DNA of 64,000 nt from contig NZ_AUHK01000003.1 of the NCBI RefSeq assembly GCF_000423145.1, forward strand, positions 27,328 through 91,327, read 5' to 3'. The translations under genes were made by a program, and so were the position numbers. Each line of letters begins with the position of its first letter. Position 1 is the stretch's first letter. Source of the stretch: Helcococcus sueciensis DSM 17243 (lineage in GTDB: Bacteria; Bacillota; Clostridia; Tissierellales; Peptoniphilaceae). This document shows positions 17,031-26,316 of the stretch, piece by piece. The notes beneath the pieces are model-generated. The model saw only the letters and a program-made list of their open reading frames with translations, searched no databases and had not been told where the DNA came from.

Positions 17031-18270
17031 TAATATACCTCAGTAGTTTTATCATTTCATATCCATTTGATGTTTTCATAAAACTTATTCCATTTTTATT
17101 GAAAGGAAATATTTCATCAATAATTTTATATTCAATACCTTCTTCATCAATAATATAATTTTTCCCATTTAATTTAACGATGCCTCTATTTAACGAAAAT
17201 GATTTTGCTTCATTATATTTAAAATCAATTATATTATTAAATTCTTGATCAATATATCCCCATTTATTTTTCTTTACTGCAATATACTCACCATAAGAAA
17301 AATCTATATCATCATATTTTTCAGAAAATTTATTATTTTTTATATCGTAAATTATATATTTCTTATCCTTAAAAATTATTTTGTCATCATAGATTGCATT
17401 ATTAAATTCATCTATTTTTACATCTTTAAATTCAATTTCTTTAATTATATTAAATTTATTATCTATTAACTTCCATTTATCATTAAAAATTAAAGCTTTG
17501 CCATTTGAAAAATTTGTCGCTTTAGAATAGATATCGCTTTGTCTTTCACCAGCTCTATTTACAAAATACATACCTTTAGAATCTTCTTTAATAAGATGAT
17601 TCTCATAAAAGGGTTTAAAATTCCCCTTAAGATTAGATTTTATAATTCCTGAAGTTTTGTAAATTTTTGTACAATCATTATCTATAGCAGTATAATAATC
17701 TTCCCAAATTCCAGAAATAATATCATGTTTTTCAAGATTCAAATTTCTTCCATTTTTGTTAACAATCATCCATTTATTATCTTTTTTCACTATAAAATCA
17801 TTAAAAATAGGAGAGTATTTTATATCTTCATATGATTTTCCAATAGATATAAACTTATTAAAAGTATTTTTTGAATATTCTTTATTTACTTCTTCATTTA
17901 CTTTGTCTAAATAATTATTAAAATTTCTATAATCATTTTGTTCTAAATATATTTTCAAAATATCTGATTGAATTTTATTTATATAATCAGATTCAAAACT
18001 TATATTTTCTAATTCTTTTACAGCTTCATTTATATTAAAATTTTTCAAATAAGCATTTATTATCTTTTTATTCACTTGATTGTTCTCTACCATTTCTATT
18101 GACTTTCTATAATTTAATATCGCTTCATCATATACTTCTGATTCAAAGAATTTATCCCCTGTCTCTTCATATTTTTTAGCTCTTTCATTTATGTCATGCT
18201 CTTTGTAGATAGATAAAACTAGTATTAAACTCGCAATTATTATTAATGTATAATTAAAAAAGTTTTTCAT
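17023..18270 (-). CDS. Membrane-anchored TPR and WG-repeat-like protein
   Basis: A 415-residue protein with an N-terminal membrane helix (about residues 4-20), a tetratricopeptide-like helical region (about 30-140) and then a series of WG-type beta repeats. Repeat cores include KDNKWMIVNKNGR, FNDKWKLIDNKFN, KKNKWGYIDQEFN and LNGKNYIIDEEG. WG-repeat proteins are usually surface or periplasmic binding scaffolds of unknown ligand. Its position between the prepilin peptidase and the last accessory gene, with 8-bp and 4-bp overlaps, ties it to the pilus locus. Confidence 0.7.
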   Translation of the reverse strand: MKNFFNYTLIIIASLILVLSIYKEHDINERAKKYEETGDKFFESEVYDEAILNYRKSIEMVENNQVNKKIINAYLKNFNINEAVKELENISFESDYINKIQSDILKIYLEQNDYRNFNNYLDKVNEEVNKEYSKNTFNKFISIGKSYEDIKYSPIFNDFIVKKDNKWMIVNKNGRNLNLEKHDIISGIWEDYYTAIDNDCTKIYKTSGIIKSNLKGNFKPFYENHLIKEDSKGMYFVNRAGERQSDIYSKATNFSNGKALIFNDKWKLIDNKFNIIKEIEFKDVKIDEFNNAIYDDKIIFKDKKYIIYDIKNNKFSEKYDDIDFSYGEYIAVKKNKWGYIDQEFNNIIDFKYNEAKSFSLNRGIVKLNGKNYIIDEEGIEYKIIDEIFPFNKNGISFMKTSNGYEMIKLLRYIND

Positions 18271-18788
18271 ATTAAAACTCCTATTAAAATATATGAAATT
18301 GTTATAAATGGAACCATTGGAATTCTTTTTATATCAATTTTTTTTAATATTATAAATATTGAAGATATAAATAAAATTACAGATAAAATAAATAAAAATA
18401 GAATAAAAACTTCACCACCTAGATAAAGTAAAATTGATATTAATAGCTTGATATCTCCCATTCCTATTGAATTTTTAAAATAAGAAAAAAAGAATAAAAA
18501 TAATATAATAGTAAAAGAAATAATTAAATCAATACCTATATTATATTTAGATGTAATCACAGCTACAATTAATATTGAAAAGCTTATAAAATTTGGTATA
18601 GTATAGGTTTTAATATCAATAATTGACGCTATCATGAGTATAGATAAGACCAAGTGACAATCTAGATAAAAGAAGTTTAAACTTATTACATTAATAAATA
18701 ATAAAAATAATAATATGGATTCTGCATAAATATATTTTTCATTTTTCATATATTTATAAAATAAAATTGTATTAATCAATAAACGCAT
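18267..18788 (-). CDS. tadV: Prepilin peptidase (TadV/CpaA type, A24 family)
   Basis: A 173-residue polytopic membrane protease that cleaves the leader of Flp pilin and TadE-type pseudopilins. The two catalytic aspartates are D58 in DIKTYTIPN and D112 in the GxGD motif GMGDIK. About six hydrophobic segments are visible. It is short, lacking the methyltransferase domain of PilD, as in Tad systems. The ATG at 18788 directly abuts GGAGG (no spacing), so the TTG at 18779 may be the real start. It overlaps the preceding gene by 17 bp. Confidence 0.85.
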   Translation of the reverse strand: MRLLINTILFYKYMKNEKYIYAESILLFLLFINVISLNFFYLDCHLVLSILMIASIIDIKTYTIPNFISFSILIVAVITSKYNIGIDLIISFTIILFLFFFSYFKNSIGMGDIKLLISILLYLGGEVFILFLFILSVILFISSIFIILKKIDIKRIPMVPFITISYILIGVLI

Positions 18789-19797
18789 CCTCCATAAATT
18801 TAAATTCTATATTTCCAATTTCTTTCAATCTAGAATAATCAAATTCTAAATCTCTAGATTCATTAGGCATCACAATAACAAGTTTTAATATAGGCTTTGT
18901 AAGATTTATAGTTTTTCCATTATTTAGACTTATACGATTTTTAACTTTATTTAAATTTGCAGTCATCTCTTTATGATAAATCTCTAATTGTTTGTAAAAA
19001 TAGTCTTTAATAACTTTATTATCTGAATAAGACTTATCAAAAATATTTAATGAAAAAATATGACTAATTGTATTTGTTTCAGGATTATATAAATCTAGTC
19101 CTATACCTCTTTCAATAATCATTTCACCATTATTTCTTAATTTTTCAGCGAAATATCTTCCTCTTTCAAAATTTGATTTTTGCCAAATAGAATCTATTTT
19201 TTGTTTATATCTATTTATCCATGTATCTATTTCTACATATTGAATAATATTATTTTTAAAATTAAAAATATTATATTTATCTAAATTTATAGGATATTCA
19301 ATTTTTATTGAAATTTTATTTCCATCTTCAAATAAATTTAGTTCACTTATTTTTATATCATCAATAGAGTTCAATATTCCTATTTTTTCGTTATTTGAGC
19401 CATTAATATTGTATATTTTACTTGCGAAGATATTTTTTACTAATTTCTTATATGCTTCCTTACTCATAATATTCATCGAATCTGTCGAAAGTTGCTTTTT
19501 TAGCGAATCAAATAAGTCATTTATATTAAAATCTTCAGATATTTCTTTTAAAATTATATCTTTGTAATTGTCAAATTTAACTTCTTGAGTAGCTAAATCA
19601 TCGGTTGAATTTAATCTATCAACAATTAATGAATATGAAGATAAATCTAAAACCGTTTCATAAAGAGCTTTTTTAGTTATAGACTCTGTCATAAGGTTTA
19701 ATGCTACTGTATTCACTATATAATATGAAATAACAAATATAAAAAGTACTAGACTTGCTTCGATTGTAATAAACGCACTATTTAAATGTCTTTTCAT
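18772..19797 (-). CDS. TadE-like pseudopilin or pilus assembly membrane protein
   Basis: A 341-residue protein starting with a short basic stretch and a hydrophobic helix containing the prepilin-type glutamate (FITIEASLVLFIF, about residues 9-21). A long extracytoplasmic domain follows. The N-terminus resembles TadE/TadF class proteins, but the C-terminal part is much longer than classical TadE and is unassigned. It overlaps the genes on both sides (20 and 17 bp). It is probably a minor pilin or assembly factor. Confidence 0.65.
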   Translation of the reverse strand: MKRHLNSAFITIEASLVLFIFVISYYIVNTVALNLMTESITKKALYETVLDLSSYSLIVDRLNSTDDLATQEVKFDNYKDIILKEISEDFNINDLFDSLKKQLSTDSMNIMSKEAYKKLVKNIFASKIYNINGSNNEKIGILNSIDDIKISELNLFEDGNKISIKIEYPINLDKYNIFNFKNNIIQYVEIDTWINRYKQKIDSIWQKSNFERGRYFAEKLRNNGEMIIERGIGLDLYNPETNTISHIFSLNIFDKSYSDNKVIKDYFYKQLEIYHKEMTANLNKVKNRISLNNGKTINLTKPILKLVIVMPNESRDLEFDYSRLKEIGNIEFKFMEDAFID

Positions 19798-20236
19798 ATA
19801 AAAGTCCTATATCGCTATCTTTTGTTCCAATAATAATATAAATTAATTCTTCATTATTTTTGATAATTTTACCTTTAGAAATATTATATTTATCTTCTTT
19901 ATTTGAAAGTGTAAATTCATCATTATATATCTCAAATCTATAATCGTTTGTTAATCTAAAATGTTTTGGATTATAAAAATTAATATCATTAATTATTTTA
20001 TTTTTTAAATTATCAGTATCATCAAATTTATTTATTAATATAAAATCATCATAGTTAGTATAGTAATAACCATATTGTCCATATTTTTCAGTCCAATTTT
20101 TATCTATATCTATATATTTATTTAGAATTTCATAATCCCCATCAAATCTTATATTTTCTTCTTTCTTTGAGCAAGAAATCAATAATATACAGGAAATTAA
20201 CAATATAAAATAAAGAATTATTAATCTATTCCTCAT
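19778..20236 (-). CDS. Putative lipoprotein in the pilus locus
   Basis: A 152-residue protein with a lipoprotein signal (hydrophobic core, then a LLISC lipobox with cysteine near residue 22). The mature part is small, tyrosine- and aspartate-rich and unrecognised. Its ATG shares one base with the stop codon of the upstream DUF5702-like gene, so the two are translationally coupled. Membrane attachment outside the cell suggests a periplasmic-side assembly role; this is inference. Confidence 0.65.
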   Translation of the reverse strand: MRNRLIILYFILLISCILLISCSKKEENIRFDGDYEILNKYIDIDKNWTEKYGQYGYYYTNYDDFILINKFDDTDNLKNKIINDINFYNPKHFRLTNDYRFEIYNDEFTLSNKEDKYNISKGKIIKNNEELIYIIIGTKDSDIGLLYEKTFK

Positions 20237-22878
20237 TAATAACCTCCAGATATTTTTTCGCTTATTTTATCTAATTTAATGTACTTACTTAAAATTGAAA
20301 CATCTATTTCTGTATCAATCTTAATCTTAATATTTGAAATAATTTTTGTAATATTAAAATCAGGATTTTTTTTCTTCATTTCATAGTCCATTACAAAAAT
20401 CATTCTATTTAAAACACTTTCTTTATCTGTGTTTATTCTAAAAAAACTTACCAAAGTTAAATAATCTTTATAATTAAATGAAAGTCCACTATTACTTCCT
20501 TTAGAATTAATTTCTCTGCCTCCAATATCAGCAGTATATTGATCTATAATACTATTAATTTTAATTTTGCTATCCGTTTTCTTTTCTGAAATATAATTAT
20601 GAATTTTTGAATTGAAAGAATTTGTAATACTATCAGTTTTTTTAGTAACCATTACCTCAACTTTTCCTACCAAATCCTTGAAAAACGACTCAAAATTAAC
20701 TTCATTTATATCATTCAATTTGGATATAATATTCCCCTTAATATAGTTAAATACATCTAGTTTAATATTCTTCATAGTGTCCGAACTCAATAAAATATTA
20801 TTTTCAATAGAATTAAAACTTTCATTTATTTGTGATTTTAAATCTTCTATAGGACTATTAATATTATTTGCAATTATACTCTGTATTGGATTTATCATTT
20901 CAGAAATAATAGTTTGTGCTACTCCATCAATTGTTTGTTTAGTAAATTCATTTAATTTATTATTTAAATATTCCACACCTTGATTTGAATATTTTTCTAT
21001 ATCATCATAAATATTATCTATTGTGTTACTAGTAATTTCTTTCAAACCCTTATTTGCTAAATTTGAAAGTCCACCAATGGAAACTTGCCATGTAGACTTA
21101 TTTTTATAAGCTTCTACATATTCATTTTTATTGATAGTATTAACATCTATTGCAGATTCTGAAATGCTCATCATTCCTAAAATTACCGTCCTTAATATCG
21201 GAACACCAAAACCAGTCCAGCCAGCTATAGCCGAAGCAACCAATGTCGCTTCCCTATTAAGATCAGAATTCGTGTATGCATATATTGAGTTTAGAAGTAA
21301 CCTTATAGCAAATATCGAATTTTCCACACTTGATACATTTGATTTTAGTTTTTGATTACCAAAAAGTATATATTCCATTTGAGAATAAAATTCATCATTA
21401 CCTTCTAGTTTATTATTAAAATTATCTACCAAATACATAGAAATATATAAATTTTCAAGCAAATTCGTATCATTATAATTTATTATATTATTTGACTTAT
21501 TTATTAAATCTTTATATTTTTTCGATGATGAAATTGTTGCAATATTTGTAGAATTATTTTTTAAATCAGAAAAATCTTCAAGATTTATAAAATCTGATAT
21601 ATATCCCATTTCTTTATCATCTTTTACATCTGTATATGTATCTGAAAGATTTTCTAATTCTGATTTACTTTTCTTAGCTTCTTTTGAGGCTTTTTTATCT
21701 ATTTTTTGTTTATTCGTCTTATCATTTATATACTTATATAATTTATAGTTATTTAAAGAAGGTAAATTTACTATATTTGATAAATCAAAATGTAAATCTT
21801 GATTAAATTTATTTATATCAATATTAAAAGCATCATTTTCTTTTAAAATTTTTATATTATTAGTTAATGTATTTTCATGAGAAATCATTTTATTAAGAAT
21901 AGATTCAATATTTTCTTTTGTAAATTGTAATTTCATAGATTTATAATCACTTTTGAAGTTATTCTTTACATCTGAATCATCAAGTTTATTTATCTCTTTT
22001 CCCCAGTTTTCTAAAGCGTCTTCAAGTGATATAGTCTGATTATAAAAAGATTTCAGTAAAGTTATTATTTCATGGATATTTACTTGCTGAGATACTAATT
22101 TAGTTTCAAACTTTTTATTTTCCTCATTATATTTTTTGATTTTTTCTTCAATCTCTTTACTTATATCTTTTATTTTTTTATTTTCTTCATTTAATTTTTC
22201 TTTTAAGTCCTTATCAGAAGCATCTTTCAAAATCGATTTCAATTTGAGATATTCTTTTGAATCTTTAATTAATATTTCTAATCTTTTATTTAAATCTTTA
22301 TATCCATTATTTATTTCTTCAAATTCAGTATCATATTTAACAAAAAGCTCAGAAATTTTATCAAAATTTACATTTATTTTAGAATACTCATTTTCATAAT
22401 CAATTTTTTTATCAATTACATTTGTATAATCTTTGCTAGATTTTACTAAATCTAATAAATTCAATACTCCCTTACTTATTTGATAAGGACCATGCAAACT
22501 CATATAATCAATTATCTGCTTTTGAATATCGTCTAATTGAATATGACTTAATTCATTGTTTACACTTATCGAAGACTCTTTTAAATTTACTTTATAAAAT
22601 CTACTACTATTATTTTCTAAATTGTTTTTGATTATATCGTTCACGTATTCTTCCAGATATTCTTTACTCTTATCAATCCCAAATATTCGATATCTGTCAT
22701 ACAAATCCCTATTATAATTTGATAGTGCTGACTCTAGAGCAATTTCATTTACCAACTTAGTATCATTTTTTGCAAATAATATCTTTGACACATCAATAGT
22801 TAATATAGCAAAAGAATTAACCGGTAAAATTATTAGTGCTAAAAATATTGAAATAAAGCCTTTTATTTTTCTTTTCAT
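20236..22878 (-). CDS. Large DUF5702-like Tad-locus membrane protein
   Basis: An 880-residue protein that begins with a signal-anchor typical of the clostridial DUF5702 group (KGFISIFLALIILPVNSFA, then a D-x-S-K motif and NEIALESALSNYNRDLYDRYRIFG). This resembles the N-terminus of TadG-like pseudopilins. Long coiled-coil stretches fill about residues 140-330 and 640-790, with a hydrophobic glycine-containing segment near 540-570. It overlaps the preceding TadE-like gene by 4 bp. It probably forms an extended extracytoplasmic part of the pilus machine, but its function is not established. Confidence 0.7.
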   Translation of the reverse strand: MKRKIKGFISIFLALIILPVNSFAILTIDVSKILFAKNDTKLVNEIALESALSNYNRDLYDRYRIFGIDKSKEYLEEYVNDIIKNNLENNSSRFYKVNLKESSISVNNELSHIQLDDIQKQIIDYMSLHGPYQISKGVLNLLDLVKSSKDYTNVIDKKIDYENEYSKINVNFDKISELFVKYDTEFEEINNGYKDLNKRLEILIKDSKEYLKLKSILKDASDKDLKEKLNEENKKIKDISKEIEEKIKKYNEENKKFETKLVSQQVNIHEIITLLKSFYNQTISLEDALENWGKEINKLDDSDVKNNFKSDYKSMKLQFTKENIESILNKMISHENTLTNNIKILKENDAFNIDINKFNQDLHFDLSNIVNLPSLNNYKLYKYINDKTNKQKIDKKASKEAKKSKSELENLSDTYTDVKDDKEMGYISDFINLEDFSDLKNNSTNIATISSSKKYKDLINKSNNIINYNDTNLLENLYISMYLVDNFNNKLEGNDEFYSQMEYILFGNQKLKSNVSSVENSIFAIRLLLNSIYAYTNSDLNREATLVASAIAGWTGFGVPILRTVILGMMSISESAIDVNTINKNEYVEAYKNKSTWQVSIGGLSNLANKGLKEITSNTIDNIYDDIEKYSNQGVEYLNNKLNEFTKQTIDGVAQTIISEMINPIQSIIANNINSPIEDLKSQINESFNSIENNILLSSDTMKNIKLDVFNYIKGNIISKLNDINEVNFESFFKDLVGKVEVMVTKKTDSITNSFNSKIHNYISEKKTDSKIKINSIIDQYTADIGGREINSKGSNSGLSFNYKDYLTLVSFFRINTDKESVLNRMIFVMDYEMKKKNPDFNITKIISNIKIKIDTEIDVSILSKYIKLDKISEKISGGY

Positions 22879-23390
22879 CTTATCCTGCTTAAAAATTGTT
22901 TTAATGTGTCTTGTAGACTATATACAGCTTCCTTAACTGAAAATTTCTCAACATCAATATTGTTATTCTTGAATATATCCCTTACAAAATCTACATTTCT
23001 TGCTGTATCGCTTAGTTTGTATTTTGACGAAATATATTCTTTTTCATCAATATTTGTTGCAATTTTTATATTAAAAATATTAGATTCATCATAAATATAA
23101 GCCTTATTATCAGTAAATTTTAATATCTTATTATTTAGTCCTCCCTCTTCATTCTTTATATCTTCTTTATCAATTTTAGTTATAAATTCATCTGTACTAA
23201 AATTTACTATTAAATTTCTATTAGAAGAATAAATATTTTCGATTACGATAGTTTTAGAAAAAGTAATAACTGAAATTATAAAGAGAAAAGATATAGAAAG
23301 CATAATAAATGGATAAATCAATGTGGATTCTATGATTTCAATAGATCCAGAATTATCCTTTATAAATCGATTAAAAATTGTTAATATCAT
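22875..23390 (-). CDS. TadE-like pseudopilin
   Basis: About 171 residues. A short basic leader ends in NSG, followed by SIEIIESTLIYPFIML, which is the prepilin cleavage context with a conserved glutamate near +5 and a hydrophobic helix. The remainder is a soluble domain. The ATG at 23390 and an in-frame TTG at 23396 are both possible; neither has a clear ribosome binding site, so translation probably couples to the overlapping pilin gene. It is a likely minor pilin processed by the locus peptidase. Confidence 0.7.
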   Translation of the reverse strand: MILTIFNRFIKDNSGSIEIIESTLIYPFIMLSISFLFIISVITFSKTIVIENIYSSNRNLIVNFSTDEFITKIDKEDIKNEEGGLNNKILKFTDNKAYIYDESNIFNIKIATNIDEKEYISSKYKLSDTARNVDFVRDIFKNNNIDVEKFSVKEAVYSLQDTLKQFLSRIR

Positions 23391-23574
23391 TTTCAAGTCT
23401 TGTAAAAATACTTTTAAGTAAAGCTTCCATACTATCCTTAAATATTACAGCGAGTATTATCACTACAATTAATATCAAAACTATCGCTATCATATTTATT
23501 TCTCCACTCTCGTCTTTAATGAATCTTTTTAATATTAATTTTCCATGTTTAAATTTTATAAATTTTTCTAACAT
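23371..23574 (-). CDS. flp: Flp-type (type IVb) pilin
   Basis: A 67-residue protein with a basic leader ending at the probable cleavage glycine 24 (KDESG/EINMIAIVLI). A 20-residue hydrophobic helix and a short amphipathic tail follow. This matches the small Flp1-like pilins of Gram-positive Tad loci; glutamate sits at +1 rather than in the classical +5 position. AGGAGA lies 4 bp before the ATG. It is probably the major structural subunit of the pilus. Confidence 0.78.
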   Translation of the reverse strand: MLEKFIKFKHGKLILKRFIKDESGEINMIAIVLILIVVIILAVIFKDSMEALLKSIFTRLENDINNF

Positions 23575-23582
23575 ATATTCTC

Positions 23583-24446
23583 CTATAAAATATTTAAAAT
23601 AATTGGTACCATTATCATCAACATTATTCCCAAAAATACCATAATATTAGGAATTAAAAGTTTTCTATTTGCTTCTTGAGTTCTAATAATTATATGATTT
23701 TTTCTAAATTCATCACTCTCCTTTCTTAATAAATCGAGAGAATCAGTGATATTACCACTACCTTTTTCTAAATTTTGTAACAAAATAGATAAAAATTTTC
23801 GTATTAATATATCATCAGTTCTAGAAATCATTAAATTGTAAGCTTCATTCTCACTTAATCCATTTGATACCATAGTATTAATTCTATTTAAATATGAATT
23901 TTTTTCTTCTTTTTCATAATTTGAAACTATATTTATACATTCTCTTGTTGGTATACCTGATTGAATCAATAAACTAATTCTTGAAATAATATTGGGTAAA
24001 TCATTTTTGATTGAATTTTTATATTTTGTATATTTTAATTTTATTTCAAAATCAAAATATAAATTTATAAAAATGGTAAAAATAAGAATTAAAAGAAATA
24101 TAATAAAGTTGTTTATAATTGGATAAATCATTAAATTAATACTTGTAAGATAAAATGAGTATGCTATTTTTTTAGATGCAAAATATGTGATATTGTAGTT
24201 TAAAATCAAATCTCCAAATTGATTCCTAAGAATTATTTTTAATTTTGTATTAATTAAACGATTGGCTATTTTTTGATTTTTATATAAGTATTCAAAAAAT
24301 GGTGCTATATATTTATATTCTATTCCTACATTTACAGAAAGTCTTTCTTCAATTTTTTTTATACTTTTATTATTTTTTAAATTATAAAAATTTAATCCTA
24401 AAAGCATAAAGATTGAAATTATTGAAAATATGTATTTAATTTCCAT
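23583..24446 (-). CDS. tadC: Type II/Tad secretion platform protein TadC
   Basis: A 287-residue membrane protein of the T2SF fold, with N-terminal membrane helices and the cytoplasmic helical bundle containing NIISRISLLIQSGIPTRECI and FLSILLQNLEKGSG. Two hydrophobic segments are at the C-terminus. It works with TadB as the inner-membrane platform on which the TadA ATPase acts. Its ATG follows immediately after the TadB stop codon. Confidence 0.85.
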   Translation of the reverse strand: MEIKYIFSIISIFMLLGLNFYNLKNNKSIKKIEERLSVNVGIEYKYIAPFFEYLYKNQKIANRLINTKLKIILRNQFGDLILNYNITYFASKKIAYSFYLTSINLMIYPIINNFIIFLLILIFTIFINLYFDFEIKLKYTKYKNSIKNDLPNIISRISLLIQSGIPTRECINIVSNYEKEEKNSYLNRINTMVSNGLSENEAYNLMISRTDDILIRKFLSILLQNLEKGSGNITDSLDLLRKESDEFRKNHIIIRTQEANRKLLIPNIMVFLGIMLMIMVPIILNIL

Positions 24447-25145
24447 CTATATCTCCATATTCACTATTTTTTCACCTAATACAAACGAAAATAAAAGCAC
24501 TATAAATACCGGAATTCTCACTATATAATCTGCAAAAGTAATTTTTTCATTAATACTTGTATTTAACATTAAAATTATCACTAAAGGAAGAATTATCATT
24601 ATTAAGAATTCTTTTTTTGAATTGTTCACAATAGTGCTAATCTCTAATTCAAGCGCAATATTTTGAGTTAAAGCATCTTTACTTATATTTGAAATTTTAA
24701 AAATATCAATCCCTGAGTTAATAGCTATAATTAAGCTATCAATAAATATTGATACTTCTTCTAATTCAGTTTTTCTTTCAAATATTCTAAGACTATCCTC
24801 TATTGATTTTCCATTATCTATATCTATAAGTAACTCTTCCAAATATATAACAATGAAATTATCTTCATTAAACAGAGTTTTTAATTCGTTATGTGTATTT
24901 CTAAGAGAAATCAATAAATTATTTCCAGCCAAAATATTTGTATTAAATAAATCAAGAAATTCTCTAAATATTATTCTTTTTTGTTTTATATCTTTATCAT
25001 TAAATAAATTTATTATAATAGTTGAAAACTTAATAGAAATAATCGGAGAAATTATTATAGAAATTAAAATTTGATTAAAAAAAACTTGTAGATAAACAAA
25101 AAATATAATTGTTGAAATAATAAAGGCTTTTAATTTGTTATTCAA
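24447..25145 (-). CDS. tadB: Type II/Tad secretion platform protein TadB
   Basis: About 232 residues, of T2SF type: two N-terminal membrane helices, a cytoplasmic helical domain (LDLFNTNILAGNNLLISLRN and IAINSGIDIFKI) and two C-terminal membrane helices. I prefer the TTG at 25145, which has GGAGG 6 bp upstream and overlaps tadA by only 8 bp; the longer frame from 25184 lacks a site. Partner of TadC. Confidence 0.83.
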   Translation of the reverse strand: MNNKLKAFIISTIIFFVYLQVFFNQILISIIISPIISIKFSTIIINLFNDKDIKQKRIIFREFLDLFNTNILAGNNLLISLRNTHNELKTLFNEDNFIVIYLEELLIDIDNGKSIEDSLRIFERKTELEEVSIFIDSLIIAINSGIDIFKISNISKDALTQNIALELEISTIVNNSKKEFLIMIILPLVIILMLNTSINEKITFADYIVRIPVFIVLLFSFVLGEKIVNMEI

Positions 25146-26316
25146 AATTTTCCTCCAATTTATATTTATTAATAATCTCTCCAACTTTAACTAAAGCATT
25201 TGAAGAAGCATTATACTCATATATTGGATTTAGCACAGTGTCACCATTTTTATCTTGAATAATTTCAACTATTTCAGTAATTTTTCTAGTATTTTTTATT
25301 TTTTTTAAGTAAATAATGATTTCAATAGATGAATTAATCAATCTTTTTACAGCTTCTAAAGGAATATCATCACCAGCTCTTAAAACCATAGTTTCTAGGC
25401 GTGAAATCATATCCCTTGACGAATTAGCATGAACAGTTGAAAGAGAACCTTGATGCCCCGTATTCATGCTCTGAAGCATATCTAATGTTTCATCCGCTCT
25501 TACCTCACCAACTATGATTCTATCCGGTCTCATTCTTAGAGAGTTTTTAATCAAATCCTTCATAGTAATATTTCCACCGTGAGATACATTTGCTTCTCTA
25601 GATTGTAAAGAAATTAAATTTTGTAAGTCTATTTTCAATTCCCTAGAATCTTCTATGGTGATAATTCTTTCAGATTTATTAATGAAATTAGTTAAAGCAC
25701 CAAGTAATGTTGTTTTTCCAGATGATGTTCCACCTCCAATCATAATATTGTATTTAGATTTAATAATTACTTCTAAAAAATCATAAACTTCTTTATCGAA
25801 TAATCCCATATTCATTAAATCGTCAATTGTATAATTTTCATTTGAAAACTTTCTAATGGTTACCGCTGGATTATCCTTAGAAATAGGATTTAGTACTATA
25901 TTTACTCTTGATCCATCATAAATTCTGGCATCTACAATAGGTTTTGATGTATTCACTTCTCTACCAACTTCTGATACTATTTTTTGAATTATTCTTTCAT
26001 ATTCGGAGTTATCTTTGAATTTATAAATTGATTTATACATTTCTCCATCTTTTTCCAAATAAATTTCATCATATGCATTTATCATTATTTCATTTATTTG
26101 ATTATCTTCTAAAAGTCTTTCTATTATCCCTAGTCCTCGAATTTCATAAAATATATCTTTAGTTAACTCCGTAACATAATCGATATCTACTTCGTCATTA
26201 TAATCTATAATATAATCAATTATTTTATTTTGAATATATGTTTTTAACTGGTTATCACTTAAAAATCTTATTTCATCTTGATTGATACTTTCTCTTATTT
26301 CTTCTGAATTAAACAT
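25138..26316 (-). CDS. tadA: Pilus assembly/secretion ATPase TadA (CpaF family)
   Basis: A 392-residue hexameric ATPase powering Tad pilus assembly. Walker A GGGTSSGKTT is at about 194-203, the Asp box around IEDSREL (221-227), Walker B RIIVGE (266-271) and the His box STVHAN (293-298). The N-terminal region (LEDNQINEIMIN, near 70-80) is typical of CpaF. It overlaps the TadZ-like gene by 22 bp. It is cytoplasmic, docking on TadB and TadC. Confidence 0.93.
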   Translation of the reverse strand: MFNSEEIRESINQDEIRFLSDNQLKTYIQNKIIDYIIDYNDEVDIDYVTELTKDIFYEIRGLGIIERLLEDNQINEIMINAYDEIYLEKDGEMYKSIYKFKDNSEYERIIQKIVSEVGREVNTSKPIVDARIYDGSRVNIVLNPISKDNPAVTIRKFSNENYTIDDLMNMGLFDKEVYDFLEVIIKSKYNIMIGGGTSSGKTTLLGALTNFINKSERIITIEDSRELKIDLQNLISLQSREANVSHGGNITMKDLIKNSLRMRPDRIIVGEVRADETLDMLQSMNTGHQGSLSTVHANSSRDMISRLETMVLRAGDDIPLEAVKRLINSSIEIIIYLKKIKNTRKITEIVEIIQDKNGDTVLNPIYEYNASSNALVKVGEIINKYKLEENFE

